NCBI RefSeq assembly: GCF_014647415.1
Contig: NZ_BMPD01000010.1
Location: 62,001 to 126,000 of the forward strand
Direction: 5' to 3'
DNA: 64,000 nucleotides
Source: Haloarcula sebkhae
Lineage (GTDB): Archaea; Halobacteriota; Halobacteria; Halobacteriales; Haloarculaceae
Positions 54,026 to 61,364 of this stretch are shown in pieces (position 1 is the stretch's first letter; the number at the start of each line of letters is the position of its first letter). A program made the position numbers and the translations under genes. The notes beneath the pieces were generated by a model. That model ran no database searches. It saw nothing but the letters and a program-made list of their open reading frames with translations, and had not been told where the DNA came from.

Positions 54026-54321
54026 CCCCCCAGCCGACCGTCGGCGAGATTGTTGCAATCACGACCATCGACAGTGACCCACTGTTGCTGGTCAGTTCCG
54101 CCAGCGACGATCACGTCACGGGCGTGTTGCTGGCAGACCTCCCAACAGGACCACTCCGCCGGCTGCAAGCCTCCAACCCAGACACAGCCACACGCCGACA
54201 GCTGGCTCAGACAATCAATCGGACTGACGACCGCACGTCGTTCACGGTCCCCCACACAGATTATGCACTGGTTGAACGCGACAGCAGCCGTCCTAACCCC
54301 TTCGCAGGAGGCGAGAACTGA
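54022..54321 (+). CDS. Hypothetical protein, 99 aa
   Basis: An acidic beta-rich protein: MTPQPTVGEIVAITTIDSDPLLLVSSASDDHVTGVLLADLP.... No motif is recognised. It overlaps the following gene by 1 bp, so it belongs to the PadR operon. Similar short proteins are common next to PadR-type genes in haloarchaeal plasmids; that is general knowledge, not a match I can show. Confidence 0.5.
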   Translation: MTPQPTVGEIVAITTIDSDPLLLVSSASDDHVTGVLLADLPTGPLRRLQASNPDTATRRQLAQTINRTDDRTSFTVPHTDYALVERDSSRPNPFAGGEN

Positions 54322-54691
54322 TGGCCCGTACTGATCCATCGCCGGCCTCTGCGACTGATACAGCGCCACCAGACACGACTCAGTGGCGACTCTGCTACAT
54401 GGTCGCGATCTCACCCACTACTCCGAGTGGACGACCGAGTTCCCCACCATCGAGAACTACTATGAACAGTACCGGTACGGAGACTACGCCCACGATGTTG
54501 CCATCGACCGCTGGGATGATCGAAGGATGACCGGCCATAGCACTCACCCCGGTGTCGACCACGACTGGAGTCCTACCACCAGCGGGCATGTCTCACTCCC
54601 GGTGAACCCAGTGTCACGTTGGCTCGGACGGCGACAGTCCATCCATATCGCTAGGCACTGCCAGCGCGGTGCCACGACACAAATTCACTAG
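54321..54691 (+). pseudogene. Frameshifted small gene after the PadR operon
   Basis: The frame begins MARTDPSPASATDTAPPDTTQW and then continues as low-complexity text, while the next frame continues from about 54385 as LLHGRDLTHYSEWTTEF and then PTIENYYEQYRYGDYAHDV, which reads like real coding sequence. A frameshift near 54385 would join them into one protein of about 120 residues. It could instead be two separate frames. Confidence 0.45.
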
Positions 54692-54811
54692 ACGTGGCAG
54701 GGTTGCCACGAGCCAACCGCCACGTCCAGCAAGCGCCAGCCACGTCAGCAAGAGCCCGTGCTGTGGTCAGCACTGCTCGGTTCGATTCCGGGGACGGGTC
54801 CTGTGGTCACG

Positions 54812-55687
54812 ATGCCACGACACCCAACCGCCGACGACGAAGCCACCGACAGCATAGCAACCGATCAAGCACTTGCCGATGCACTCGGGATAGATCTCGA
54901 ACAAGGTAGCACGGACACCGACGAACTGCAGTCGCTCATCAGCGACCTCGACGACGAAGTGTCACCCCCTGTTTCGAGTGTTCTTGAGCTGCTGGTCGGG
55001 ACTATCGATAGCCTCCAAGAACGCGTCACCGAACTAGAAGACGATCTTGAACAGACCCATGACGTTGCCACCACAGCGGTCGGCGACGCCGCCACGAACG
55101 AACAACGACTCGAAGACCTCGAAGCACAACAGGAGGCCACCCACGACGTTGCCAAGAGCGCTATCGCCAAAGCCCAGCAACTCGACGCCGAGACCGACCA
55201 CCAGGAAGACGCCGAGCAACTACCCGACGGCATCGAACCCAGTAGTTCGCCGCTGGATTTCTTCGCGAACTGCCGCCAATCAAAGGTCAAGACGATGTTC
55301 GTCGAACGTGCGAACCGCCAGAACACCTACCGCGCGATCAGTATCGCTAAGCGGTGGCCGGAATTTGCCACGACGCGAACCGACGGTAGCGGCGTGTTCA
55401 TGACCAAAGCCGACCTGCAAACGGCCCTGACCGCCGAACTCGGAAAAGAGCCACATCGCCAAACTATCAAGCGCGTCTGGGAGACACTGGAGGAAATCGG
55501 CGGCGACGACGTTGTCGAGAAGACCCGACAGGTTGGGCGGGATCAGACCAAAACCGAACTCCTCGCGATGGATATGGCAACAGCCGAAGGGTTGCTTGAG
55601 AAACGCTACATCGGCCTCGATTTGCTGGAGCATAGCGACTACAAAGCCACGACGGGTGGCGTCACACCCGTTGTGGTGGAGTCTTGA
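54812..55687 (+). CDS. Coiled-coil plus winged-helix-like protein, 291 aa
   Basis: The ATG at 54812 gives MPRHPTADDEATDSIATDQALADALG. A long coiled coil spans about residues 55-130 (SLQERVTELEDDLEQ..., LEDLEAQQEATHDVAKSAIAKAQ). The C-terminal half has a helix-rich region with MTKADLQTALTAELGKEPHRQTIKRVWETLEEIGGDDVV, typical of a winged helix. Haloarchaeal plasmid proteins of this layout are common, but no function is assigned. GC-rich composition matches the PadR operon. Confidence 0.65.
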   Translation: MPRHPTADDEATDSIATDQALADALGIDLEQGSTDTDELQSLISDLDDEVSPPVSSVLELLVGTIDSLQERVTELEDDLEQTHDVATTAVGDAATNEQRLEDLEAQQEATHDVAKSAIAKAQQLDAETDHQEDAEQLPDGIEPSSSPLDFFANCRQSKVKTMFVERANRQNTYRAISIAKRWPEFATTRTDGSGVFMTKADLQTALTAELGKEPHRQTIKRVWETLEEIGGDDVVEKTRQVGRDQTKTELLAMDMATAEGLLEKRYIGLDLLEHSDYKATTGGVTPVVVES

Positions 55688-56105
55688 CCCTACCCCTGTG
55701 ACACACACCGAATAGGATGTGAGTCGGCGCTGAACCAACGCTGCTGGACGCGGTGGCACGTGCCCTGCCGCTGCCGACGCCGCTATCTGCTAGCTGCAGG
55801 AACCGGGAGCGGCCTCATTCGTACAGGAGTGTAGTGAGTAATTGTAACACGAACGGAGCGACCACAGCGATCCCCTAGTTCACAACGGGTGTGACAGATC
55901 GATTTCACCACTGACCTGCGGTCCTGAGAGCGACTCTGTGACTGGTCGCCAACTCTCTCGGTCTACCCCTCCTTATTCACAGACGGCTGTCCAGTGCCTA
56001 CGGTCGGACGCTCCTCTCAATCGGGTAGCCACGAAATCAGCAACGTGTGTAAGCTGTTGGCGATGTCAGTCTCCGCATAAAGTGTGTGCAGTCAGTCCCT
56101 ACGGA
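55688..56105. other. Gene-free gap
   Basis: These 418 bp between the coiled-coil gene and the VapC gene have no coding frame. They contain GC-rich then AT-mixed DNA with several short inverted repeats (for example CTGCTAGCTGCAG near 55788); nothing is diagnostic. Confidence 0.5.
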
Positions 56106-56507
56106 CTAAGATGCATCTTCAAGAACTTCCTCTGGTCGCACTGCTCCCTGTTCGACAAGTTCTCTATCAAACGAGACCAACGTTCCCTCGATTGCGTCAG
56201 CGGCCGTCAGAACAAGTGCGTCCATTGGGTACAGGAGTGTGTCGGACTGGAGCTGGTTAGCGGCTAACATATCCGATGCGTCGGGAAACGTGACTGTCGT
56301 CCGTGAGGTGATTCGGGCTTCAATCTGGTCAATCCGATCGCGCTCGAATTGCTTTTTCTTACTGAGAACACTACGTAGTTCCATCAGATTGAGAATGGAA
56401 ACATGGAGGTTCTCAGTGCTATTCAGTAGCTCGCGGGCTGCTGCTGATCGCTCACTATCCTGTGTGACAGCTGCAATGAGAATGTTTGTATCGAGCAGGT
56501 AGGTCAT
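56106..56507 (-). CDS. vapC: VapC-type PIN toxin
   Basis: A typical 133-aa PIN protein: MTYLLDTNILIAAV (D6), an ELRSVL acidic position near 43, DALVLTAADAI (D96 area) and SFDREL (D114 area). VapC cleaves tRNA or rRNA when its antitoxin is lost. Its ATG overlaps the antitoxin stop by 4 bp, so it is the second gene of a VapBC operon. Confidence 0.85.
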   Translation of the reverse strand: MTYLLDTNILIAAVTQDSERSAAARELLNSTENLHVSILNLMELRSVLSKKKQFERDRIDQIEARITSRTTVTFPDASDMLAANQLQSDTLLYPMDALVLTAADAIEGTLVSFDRELVEQGAVRPEEVLEDAS

Positions 56508-56656
56508 ATCTGTTCGCGGGCATCCCGGACCTCGGCAACGGCATCCACATCGACATCAACGGCGACTGCAGCGAGGGCGTCCCCAAGTCTGAGATCTTCA
56601 TCATCAGTCGGATCTGAACGAGTAAACTCCCGAAAATCATCTGTTGTGAGACTCAT
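56504..56656 (-). CDS. vapB: VapB-like antitoxin, 50 aa
   Basis: The frame MSLTTDDFREFTRSDPTDDEDLRLGDALAAVAVDVDVDAVAEVRDAREQI is too short for usual calling. It ends in an acidic helix that suits wrapping a PIN toxin groove and overlaps vapC by 4 bp. No N-terminal DNA-binding strand is evident. Confidence 0.65.
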   Translation of the reverse strand: MSLTTDDFREFTRSDPTDDEDLRLGDALAAVAVDVDVDAVAEVRDAREQI

Positions 56657-56759
56657 ATGTATCACTTATAGAGGCGGTTGAAAAAGTGTGCCGGTGACAT
56701 TGCTTGCCGATTGTCGCCCGTATTATCTGTTCGTCGACGGACTGCTGTTCGGTCCTCAT
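56637..56759 (-). pseudogene. Truncated copy of the 45-aa gene at 32.6 kb
   Basis: It starts MRTEQQSVDEQ, like MSTDQQSVDEQ of the 32.6 kb gene, then diverges into an unrelated sequence (IIRATIGKQ...) that overlaps the vapB start. The shared leader identifies it as a broken copy. Confidence 0.55.
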
Positions 56760-56825
56760 GTTCGGGAACCCCTCACCCGACGGGTGGTCACAAAATAAGG
56801 GAGAGTCCCGTGCCGTCAGACTAGG
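56727..56825. repeat. Direct repeat, right copy
   Basis: It matches 32703-32800 with substitutions. It ends near GTGCCGTCAGACTAG, matching CTGCCGTCAGGCTAG on the left. Confidence 0.65.
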
Positions 56826-56826
56826 A

Positions 56827-57066
56827 TTACTCCAGCGGTTCGACCCACTCGGGAGCAGCGTCGTGGGTGCCACCGTAGATCGAGTTCTCGGGATACTGGT
56901 CGTCGTCAACCTCGACAGCAACAACCACATTACCACCGGAACGCGAGATACCAGAGACGGTTCCAATGACCTCGTCGAGTGGGCTGCTGCCGGTTGTCCA
57001 GTCAACTTGGACGCGGTCACCACGGTCGAACCCATACTCCTCGAAGGAAGGCTCTGTCGTACTCAT
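56827..57066 (-). CDS. Small acidic beta-rich protein, 79 aa
   Basis: It starts MSTTEPSFEEYGFDRGDRVQVDWTTG and has a central NVVVAVEVDDD strand. It resembles a compact all-beta (SH3/KOW-like) fold by pattern only. It is divergent from the 47-aa gene at 57150. Function unknown. Confidence 0.55.
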   Translation of the reverse strand: MSTTEPSFEEYGFDRGDRVQVDWTTGSSPLDEVIGTVSGISRSGGNVVVAVEVDDDQYPENSIYGGTHDAAPEWVEPLE

Positions 57067-57149
57067 GATCTCCTCCGGCTATAAGGAGACACAAAACCGC
57101 TCGTAGGCCAGCCAGAGCGCTGATATCTTTCGCCGAGATAAGATGGGTA

Positions 57150-57293
57150 ATGACCGAGTTCCGGGTTCGGAAACCCGATGGCTGGACAACCGTCTCCTTT
57201 CCCAACACAGTCGAGTCAATCCCGGCTGCTAGTGGGAAAGCCGATGGCCAGCTGTGTCTAACTCTTAGCAAGGACTCACTGTTATTCAAATAA
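57150..57293 (+). CDS. Small protein, 47 aa
   Basis: The frame MTEFRVRKPDGWTTVSFPNTVESIPAASG...LCLTLSKDSLLFK has two strand-like stretches and a normal codon pattern. It is short but looks genuinely coded, and is divergent from the previous gene. Function unknown. Confidence 0.5.
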   Translation: MTEFRVRKPDGWTTVSFPNTVESIPAASGKADGQLCLTLSKDSLLFK

Positions 57294-57666
57294 TTCTGTG
57301 CCCGCCGATAGATCGGCTGTCCAAGCCAGGACCATTGTTCGGCGCCCTGTCAAGCTTCTCCAAAGCGTTTGTCTATCGTAGCAGCCGCGACATCCGCCTC
57401 CCCACGAGTTCATCAGGCAATCGAAAGTTGACCTGGGTCGCCACTTATGTAGTTATAACAACAATTTCATAAATATCCGGGAGCGCCGCTCAGGCTGGAG
57501 CGGTTGTTCTGGGTTTATTTTTGAGGCACCACTGAGAACGTATCTTTGACTAGTCCCGTGAGCTCTGCTACGCCTGTGACAGTGGATTAGTGTGGCCGTG
57601 CCACTCAAAGTGTCAGCGGGTATGTTCAGGAACCACCGCAACCCATGTGAAAATGCCTTCAGTAGT
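57294..57666. other. Gap before the ABC importer operon
   Basis: These 373 bp contain no gene. The sequence is AT-mixed, with a TTATAACAACAATTTCATAAAT stretch at 57454-57475 just beyond the operon end. Both flanking genes run away from or into it. Confidence 0.5.
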
Positions 57667-58431
57667 CTATGTATTCGATTTGATTCGCTCGAACAATGTT
57701 TCCACTTGGTCGACAAACCATTGTGCACTGCGGTTACGCGGACGAGATTCAGCCACTGAAACCGTCGCTTGAACGCATCCTGGCGTGCCAGACATAACGA
57801 CAATCCTGTCCGAGAGCGCAACGGCTTCCTCAATATCATGGGTTACGAACAACACGGTCTTATCGGTGTCACGCCAAATATGGATAAGTTCATGTTGCAG
57901 TTGTCGGCGAGTCTGCATATCTACGCTCCCAAACGGCTCGTCCATCAAGAGGATATCTGGGTCCACAGCCAGTGCACGCGCAAGACCGACTCGCTGTTTC
58001 ATACCACCTGAGAGTTCTTTCGGGTAGGCGTCAGCAAAATTAGACAATCCAATAACCTCGAGCATCTCTTGGACTCGGTCCTGCCGCTCAGCATCCGGGA
58101 CTCCCTGCTCTACCAATCCGAAAGCGACGTTTTCCCGGACTGTCAGCCACGGAAACAGGTGGTACGCCTGAAACACCGTCCCTCGATTCGGGTCAGGGCC
58201 TTGAACTAGCTTCCCCTCCACTGTGATGTCACCGTCTGTTGGTGATTCCAGCCCACTCACAAGTCTGAGGAGCGTTGTCTTCCCACAGCCTGACGGGCCA
58301 AGCACGGTGACGAACTCACCAGATGAGACACTCAGTGATATCTCACGGAGTGCTGTAGTGGTCCCACCCTCACCCTCGTACTGTTTGGAGACCCCATCGA
58401 TGGTGATTGCCGCATCATTATGGTCTCTCAT
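57667..58431 (-). CDS. ABC importer ATPase, SsuB/TauB-like
   Basis: This 254-aa protein has Walker A GPSGCGKTTLL, signature LSGGMKQRVGLARAL, Walker B DILLMDEPFGSVD and a D-loop/H-switch (VTHDIEEAVALSDRI), the set of the nitrate/sulfonate/taurine importer ATPases. I chose the ATG at 58431, which overlaps the permease stop by 4 bp; a frame start 15 codons upstream is less likely. It powers import of a small organic solute by the co-encoded permease and binding protein. Confidence 0.93.
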   Translation of the reverse strand: MRDHNDAAITIDGVSKQYEGEGGTTTALREISLSVSSGEFVTVLGPSGCGKTTLLRLVSGLESPTDGDITVEGKLVQGPDPNRGTVFQAYHLFPWLTVRENVAFGLVEQGVPDAERQDRVQEMLEVIGLSNFADAYPKELSGGMKQRVGLARALAVDPDILLMDEPFGSVDMQTRRQLQHELIHIWRDTDKTVLFVTHDIEEAVALSDRIVVMSGTPGCVQATVSVAESRPRNRSAQWFVDQVETLFERIKSNT

Positions 58432-59252
58432 TGTTGCCAGTCGAGGAGGTAGGAACGAACTCGGCGCACGGCCCAATCGCTGAGCAGGAATACCACGCTA
58501 ATCACCAACATGTACGCGATGCTGCGCGCCATCGCGAGGTTGTTCGCACTCGTGATGATCTCGTACCCGACACCGGGTGCACCGAACAATTCGGCTGCAA
58601 TCACCATCATCCAGCACTGTCCGACGCTCGTACGGACTCCAGTCAGAATCCCCGGTAATGCATCTGGGATGACAACCCGCCACAGCAGCCGGCGATTACT
58701 ATCAACACCCAGCGTCGTAGCGACCTCTATCAGGTCACGTGAGGTACTCTCTACCCCCTCGTACGCATTATAGAACGTAATCCAAAATGCACCGATGAAC
58801 ACAATAAATGCCGCACCGGTGTGACCGAGCCCAAGCCAAATGATGGCGAACACGATCCACGCCAGTGGTGGAATCGGCCTAAGCACCCGCACGACGGGTG
58901 TAAGGGCGGCATCAATGACCAGACTCCAGCCCATCCCGATGCCAAGCAGGCCGCCAGCCACAATCCCAACAGCGACACCGGGAATATAGTGGAGGAGACT
59001 CTCACCGAGATGAACAAGCAATTCACCGCTAACCAGCTCGGCCCACAGTGCACCTGCCACCTCGCCGGGTGTCGGCAACAGGTACGATGGAACTTCACGA
59101 CCCCCCGCCCACCAGACTGCCAGAAACCCAGCAGTTCCCACAAATCCATACCACAGCCGTGTCAGATTCCATTCTCGGCCGAACGCAGTCGTGGTTGTCG
59201 GCTGAGAGCGGATACCGGACGAGTCCGCTACTGGATCAAATTCGGTGGCCAT
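58428..59252 (-). CDS. ABC importer permease, SsuC/TauC-like
   Basis: This 274-aa permease has five to six helices and the EAA-loop EVATTLGVDSNRRLLWRVVIPDALPGILTG characteristic of BPD_transp_1 permeases. The ATG at 59252 is used; an upstream in-frame start would add 58 Ser/Arg-rich residues that look like noncoding sequence. It forms the membrane channel with the ATPase gene it overlaps and with the binding protein encoded just upstream. Confidence 0.92.
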   Translation of the reverse strand: MATEFDPVADSSGIRSQPTTTTAFGREWNLTRLWYGFVGTAGFLAVWWAGGREVPSYLLPTPGEVAGALWAELVSGELLVHLGESLLHYIPGVAVGIVAGGLLGIGMGWSLVIDAALTPVVRVLRPIPPLAWIVFAIIWLGLGHTGAAFIVFIGAFWITFYNAYEGVESTSRDLIEVATTLGVDSNRRLLWRVVIPDALPGILTGVRTSVGQCWMMVIAAELFGAPGVGYEIITSANNLAMARSIAYMLVISVVFLLSDWAVRRVRSYLLDWQQ

Positions 59253-59253
59253 C

Positions 59254-60342
59254 CTATTCGGCGATGTTGTCGTAGAGTGACTGCTCAAAGATTGCGTCGT
59301 TAGACACTCCACTATCGATCTGGCCGAGGCTCTCCATCTGCGCAACGAAAAGCTGCGTACTCTCTGTAATCTGTGCCGGGTCGCTGATGTAGTTCGAGGC
59401 CTTCGACGTGAGGGCTTTCTGAGCAATCTTCGTCGGAAGTTTGTCTCCTTTGGCCTTGCTCACGGCCTCTGCAGCGACAGTCGGTTGTTTTTGAATGGTT
59501 CCAGTGGCACGTGAGTGTTGGGCTACAACAGACTTCGCGATGTCCGGATGATCGTTCCAGAGGCGGTCATGCATGAACATGACGCCGCCCGGCTGACCAG
59601 ACATGAATGAGCCTGCCCACGTGATGCGCTCATAGGGTGCGTCTCTCTGTTCAAGCGCAGTTGGGATGGGTTCCATGATGACAGTGCCATCAACATTCCC
59701 AGAGAGTAACGAGCGTTTGACGGGGCTACCACCAGCCATTGGCTCAATGTCGACAAGGTCTGGGGAGATTCCGAGTTCCTCGCGGAGCCAATATTGGAGG
59801 AGGATAAACGCGACACTGCCCTTTGGGAAGGTGCTGAATTTGAATTTCCGCCCTTTCTCCTCGCGGAACATCTGGAAAGCGTCGGCACCGTGTTCATCCC
59901 AGAGAGCAGCGAAGTCTTCGTGAGCGAACACAACAAACCCGTTCTTATGATTGGCTGCCGTGACTTTTCCCGGGACATCCTTACTTTTCATCTTGATCAC
60001 AGGAGTGATGCCCATGAATGCAAGGTCAATGTCACCGTCGGAATACGCTGAAACGATGGTGAGGCCCTTGTTAGCGAAGTTTGTAGCCTCGATGTCGGGG
60101 TCTAACTCCTCAAAGTACCCTTCTTGATTCATCACGTGGTACTGGAGGAACGGGAACGGCGGCTTGAATGCAATGCTGAGGGTATCCATAGAGTTCCCAC
60201 CGAGCACAGACGTACACCCAGAGAGAGCGGTAAGTGTACTTGCACCGACTGCTGCGCCGGTTTTCCCGAGGAACTGGCGTCGGCTCCCGGTAGGTGTTTC
60301 CTCGGACCGATCCGAATTGTTAGGCTTGCCTAAATTAGGCAT
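59254..60342 (-). CDS. ABC importer substrate-binding lipoprotein, SsuA/TauA-like
   Basis: This 362-aa protein starts MPNLGKPNNSDRSEE with a TAT motif SRRQFLGKTG and lipobox LSGC, so it is a lipid-anchored extracellular binding protein. The mature part follows the NMT1/SsuA pattern (GYFEELDPDIEATNF, VSAYSDGDIDLAFMGITPV, SGQPGGVMF). It would feed sulfonates, taurine, thiamine precursors or a similar solute to the permease. The ATG at 60342 sits about 27 nt after a TATA box and inside a DtxR-like box, implying metal-dependent repression, unusual for a sulfonate importer. Confidence 0.9.
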   Translation of the reverse strand: MPNLGKPNNSDRSEETPTGSRRQFLGKTGAAVGASTLTALSGCTSVLGGNSMDTLSIAFKPPFPFLQYHVMNQEGYFEELDPDIEATNFANKGLTIVSAYSDGDIDLAFMGITPVIKMKSKDVPGKVTAANHKNGFVVFAHEDFAALWDEHGADAFQMFREEKGRKFKFSTFPKGSVAFILLQYWLREELGISPDLVDIEPMAGGSPVKRSLLSGNVDGTVIMEPIPTALEQRDAPYERITWAGSFMSGQPGGVMFMHDRLWNDHPDIAKSVVAQHSRATGTIQKQPTVAAEAVSKAKGDKLPTKIAQKALTSKASNYISDPAQITESTQLFVAQMESLGQIDSGVSNDAIFEQSLYDNIAE

Positions 60343-60348
60343 ACCTAA
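60320..60348. promoter_or_regulatory. Two DtxR-like boxes over the start of the importer operon
   Basis: Box 1 is TTAGGCTTGCCTAA (60320-60333) and box 2 is TTAGGCATACCTAA (60335-60348). They overlap the start codon (60340-60342) of the binding protein. DtxR/IdeR/SirR-type metalloregulators bind TTAGG-like palindromes of this kind. Repression by Fe- or Mn-loaded regulator is the likely effect. Confidence 0.65.
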
Positions 60349-60364
60349 AAAGAGTGGACAGTAG

Positions 60365-60373
60365 TTAAAATAA
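60365..60373 (-). promoter_or_regulatory. TATA-like promoter of the importer operon
   Basis: Read on the minus strand it is TTATTTTAA, centred about 27 nt upstream of the ATG at 60342. This fits a leaderless transcript that starts inside the second DtxR-like box. Confidence 0.6.
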
Positions 60374-60452
60374 TCTTTCCTTTCAACCGAGGATAATATA
60401 TGAAGGCACCGCACGGTCAGATGCATTATGAGCGGGCTGTCCCGGGATCAGA

Positions 60453-61340
60453 TCAGCTCTGAGTCCGGGCCGCCAGCACAGCAAGTCCCACTCCAACCAC
60501 GGCTCCCACTATCCCAAATCCGGGCCCACTTCCGTCTGTTGATTCAGGTCCACTACTACGGCGGTCAGTCGATGCCGTAGCCGCATCTTGGGTTGTACTG
60601 TCAGTCGTGAAGGTCGAGACAGCCGTTTCAGTAGTCACATTCTGGTTTTCGGCCTCATCATCGGCATTACTGCTTCCACTGCTGTCGTCATTCTCGTCAG
60701 TATCGTCGCTACTGCCGTCGTCAGTGGGTGGAAGGCCACCGCCACCGGTGTCGTTATTCCCGCCAGTATCGTCGCTCTCACCGTCGTCAGCGGGAGGACT
60801 GCCACCGCCGCCGCTGTCGTCATTCCCGCCGGGATCGCCGCTACCGCCGTCGTCAGCGGGAGGGCTGCCACCGCCATCGCTGTCGTCCGCCCCATCGGTT
60901 TCTTCATCCGGGGGAGCAGGGTCAGTCGTTCCATCATCGGCGCCGGCGCTCGCCGGCGCTTTGAGGTCGAGGTTCATTATGCTTCCACTCGACCATTCTG
61001 CAGTCTGGTTTACTTTCACATCGTTTACGTAGAATATGACAGTCGCACCGGCATCGCTGCGAGTGCCATTGACTGCAAGTTTTTCGGCAACAACGCTACT
61101 GCCGCCGAACGCCCCCGTAGATTCTGTAACGAGGGTCCCCCGACGTTCGCCATCAATCTTGGCCGTGATTTCTGTGCCTGCCGGGGCGGGTTCGCCGTCA
61201 ATCGTCACGCTTCCGTAATAGGCGGCCGGCGTCGGCGGCGGGTCTGCACCTGCGGCCGGCGTCGCAAAGACAGCACCGCCGCTGCATACGATTAAGCCTA
61301 CCATCGTCAGGGCTGCAACGAATCTAATGTGTCGTGTCAT
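60453..61340 (-). CDS. Secreted protein with PGF-CTERM-type sorting tail
   Basis: This 295-aa protein has a signal peptide (about 1-31), a beta-rich domain (about 40-130), a long Gly/Asp/Ser/Pro repeat region (about 140-235, repeating GGSPPADDG-like units) and a C-terminal GPGFGIVGAVVGVGLAVLAARTQS tail that matches the PGF-CTERM pattern recognised by archaeosortase. It is likely attached to the cell surface via lipid. It lies 24 bp after the beta-helix gene on the same strand, so they probably share an operon. Confidence 0.82.
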   Translation of the reverse strand: MTRHIRFVAALTMVGLIVCSGGAVFATPAAGADPPPTPAAYYGSVTIDGEPAPAGTEITAKIDGERRGTLVTESTGAFGGSSVVAEKLAVNGTRSDAGATVIFYVNDVKVNQTAEWSSGSIMNLDLKAPASAGADDGTTDPAPPDEETDGADDSDGGGSPPADDGGSGDPGGNDDSGGGGSPPADDGESDDTGGNNDTGGGGLPPTDDGSSDDTDENDDSSGSSNADDEAENQNVTTETAVSTFTTDSTTQDAATASTDRRSSGPESTDGSGPGFGIVGAVVGVGLAVLAARTQS

Positions 61341-61364
61341 CGTTGTATATTAGGTATGATTGCG

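Noticed and set aside
60588-61295. 235-codon frame antisense to the PGF-CTERM-type protein
   Set aside because: It mirrors the Gly/Asp repeats of the true gene and has no independent support.
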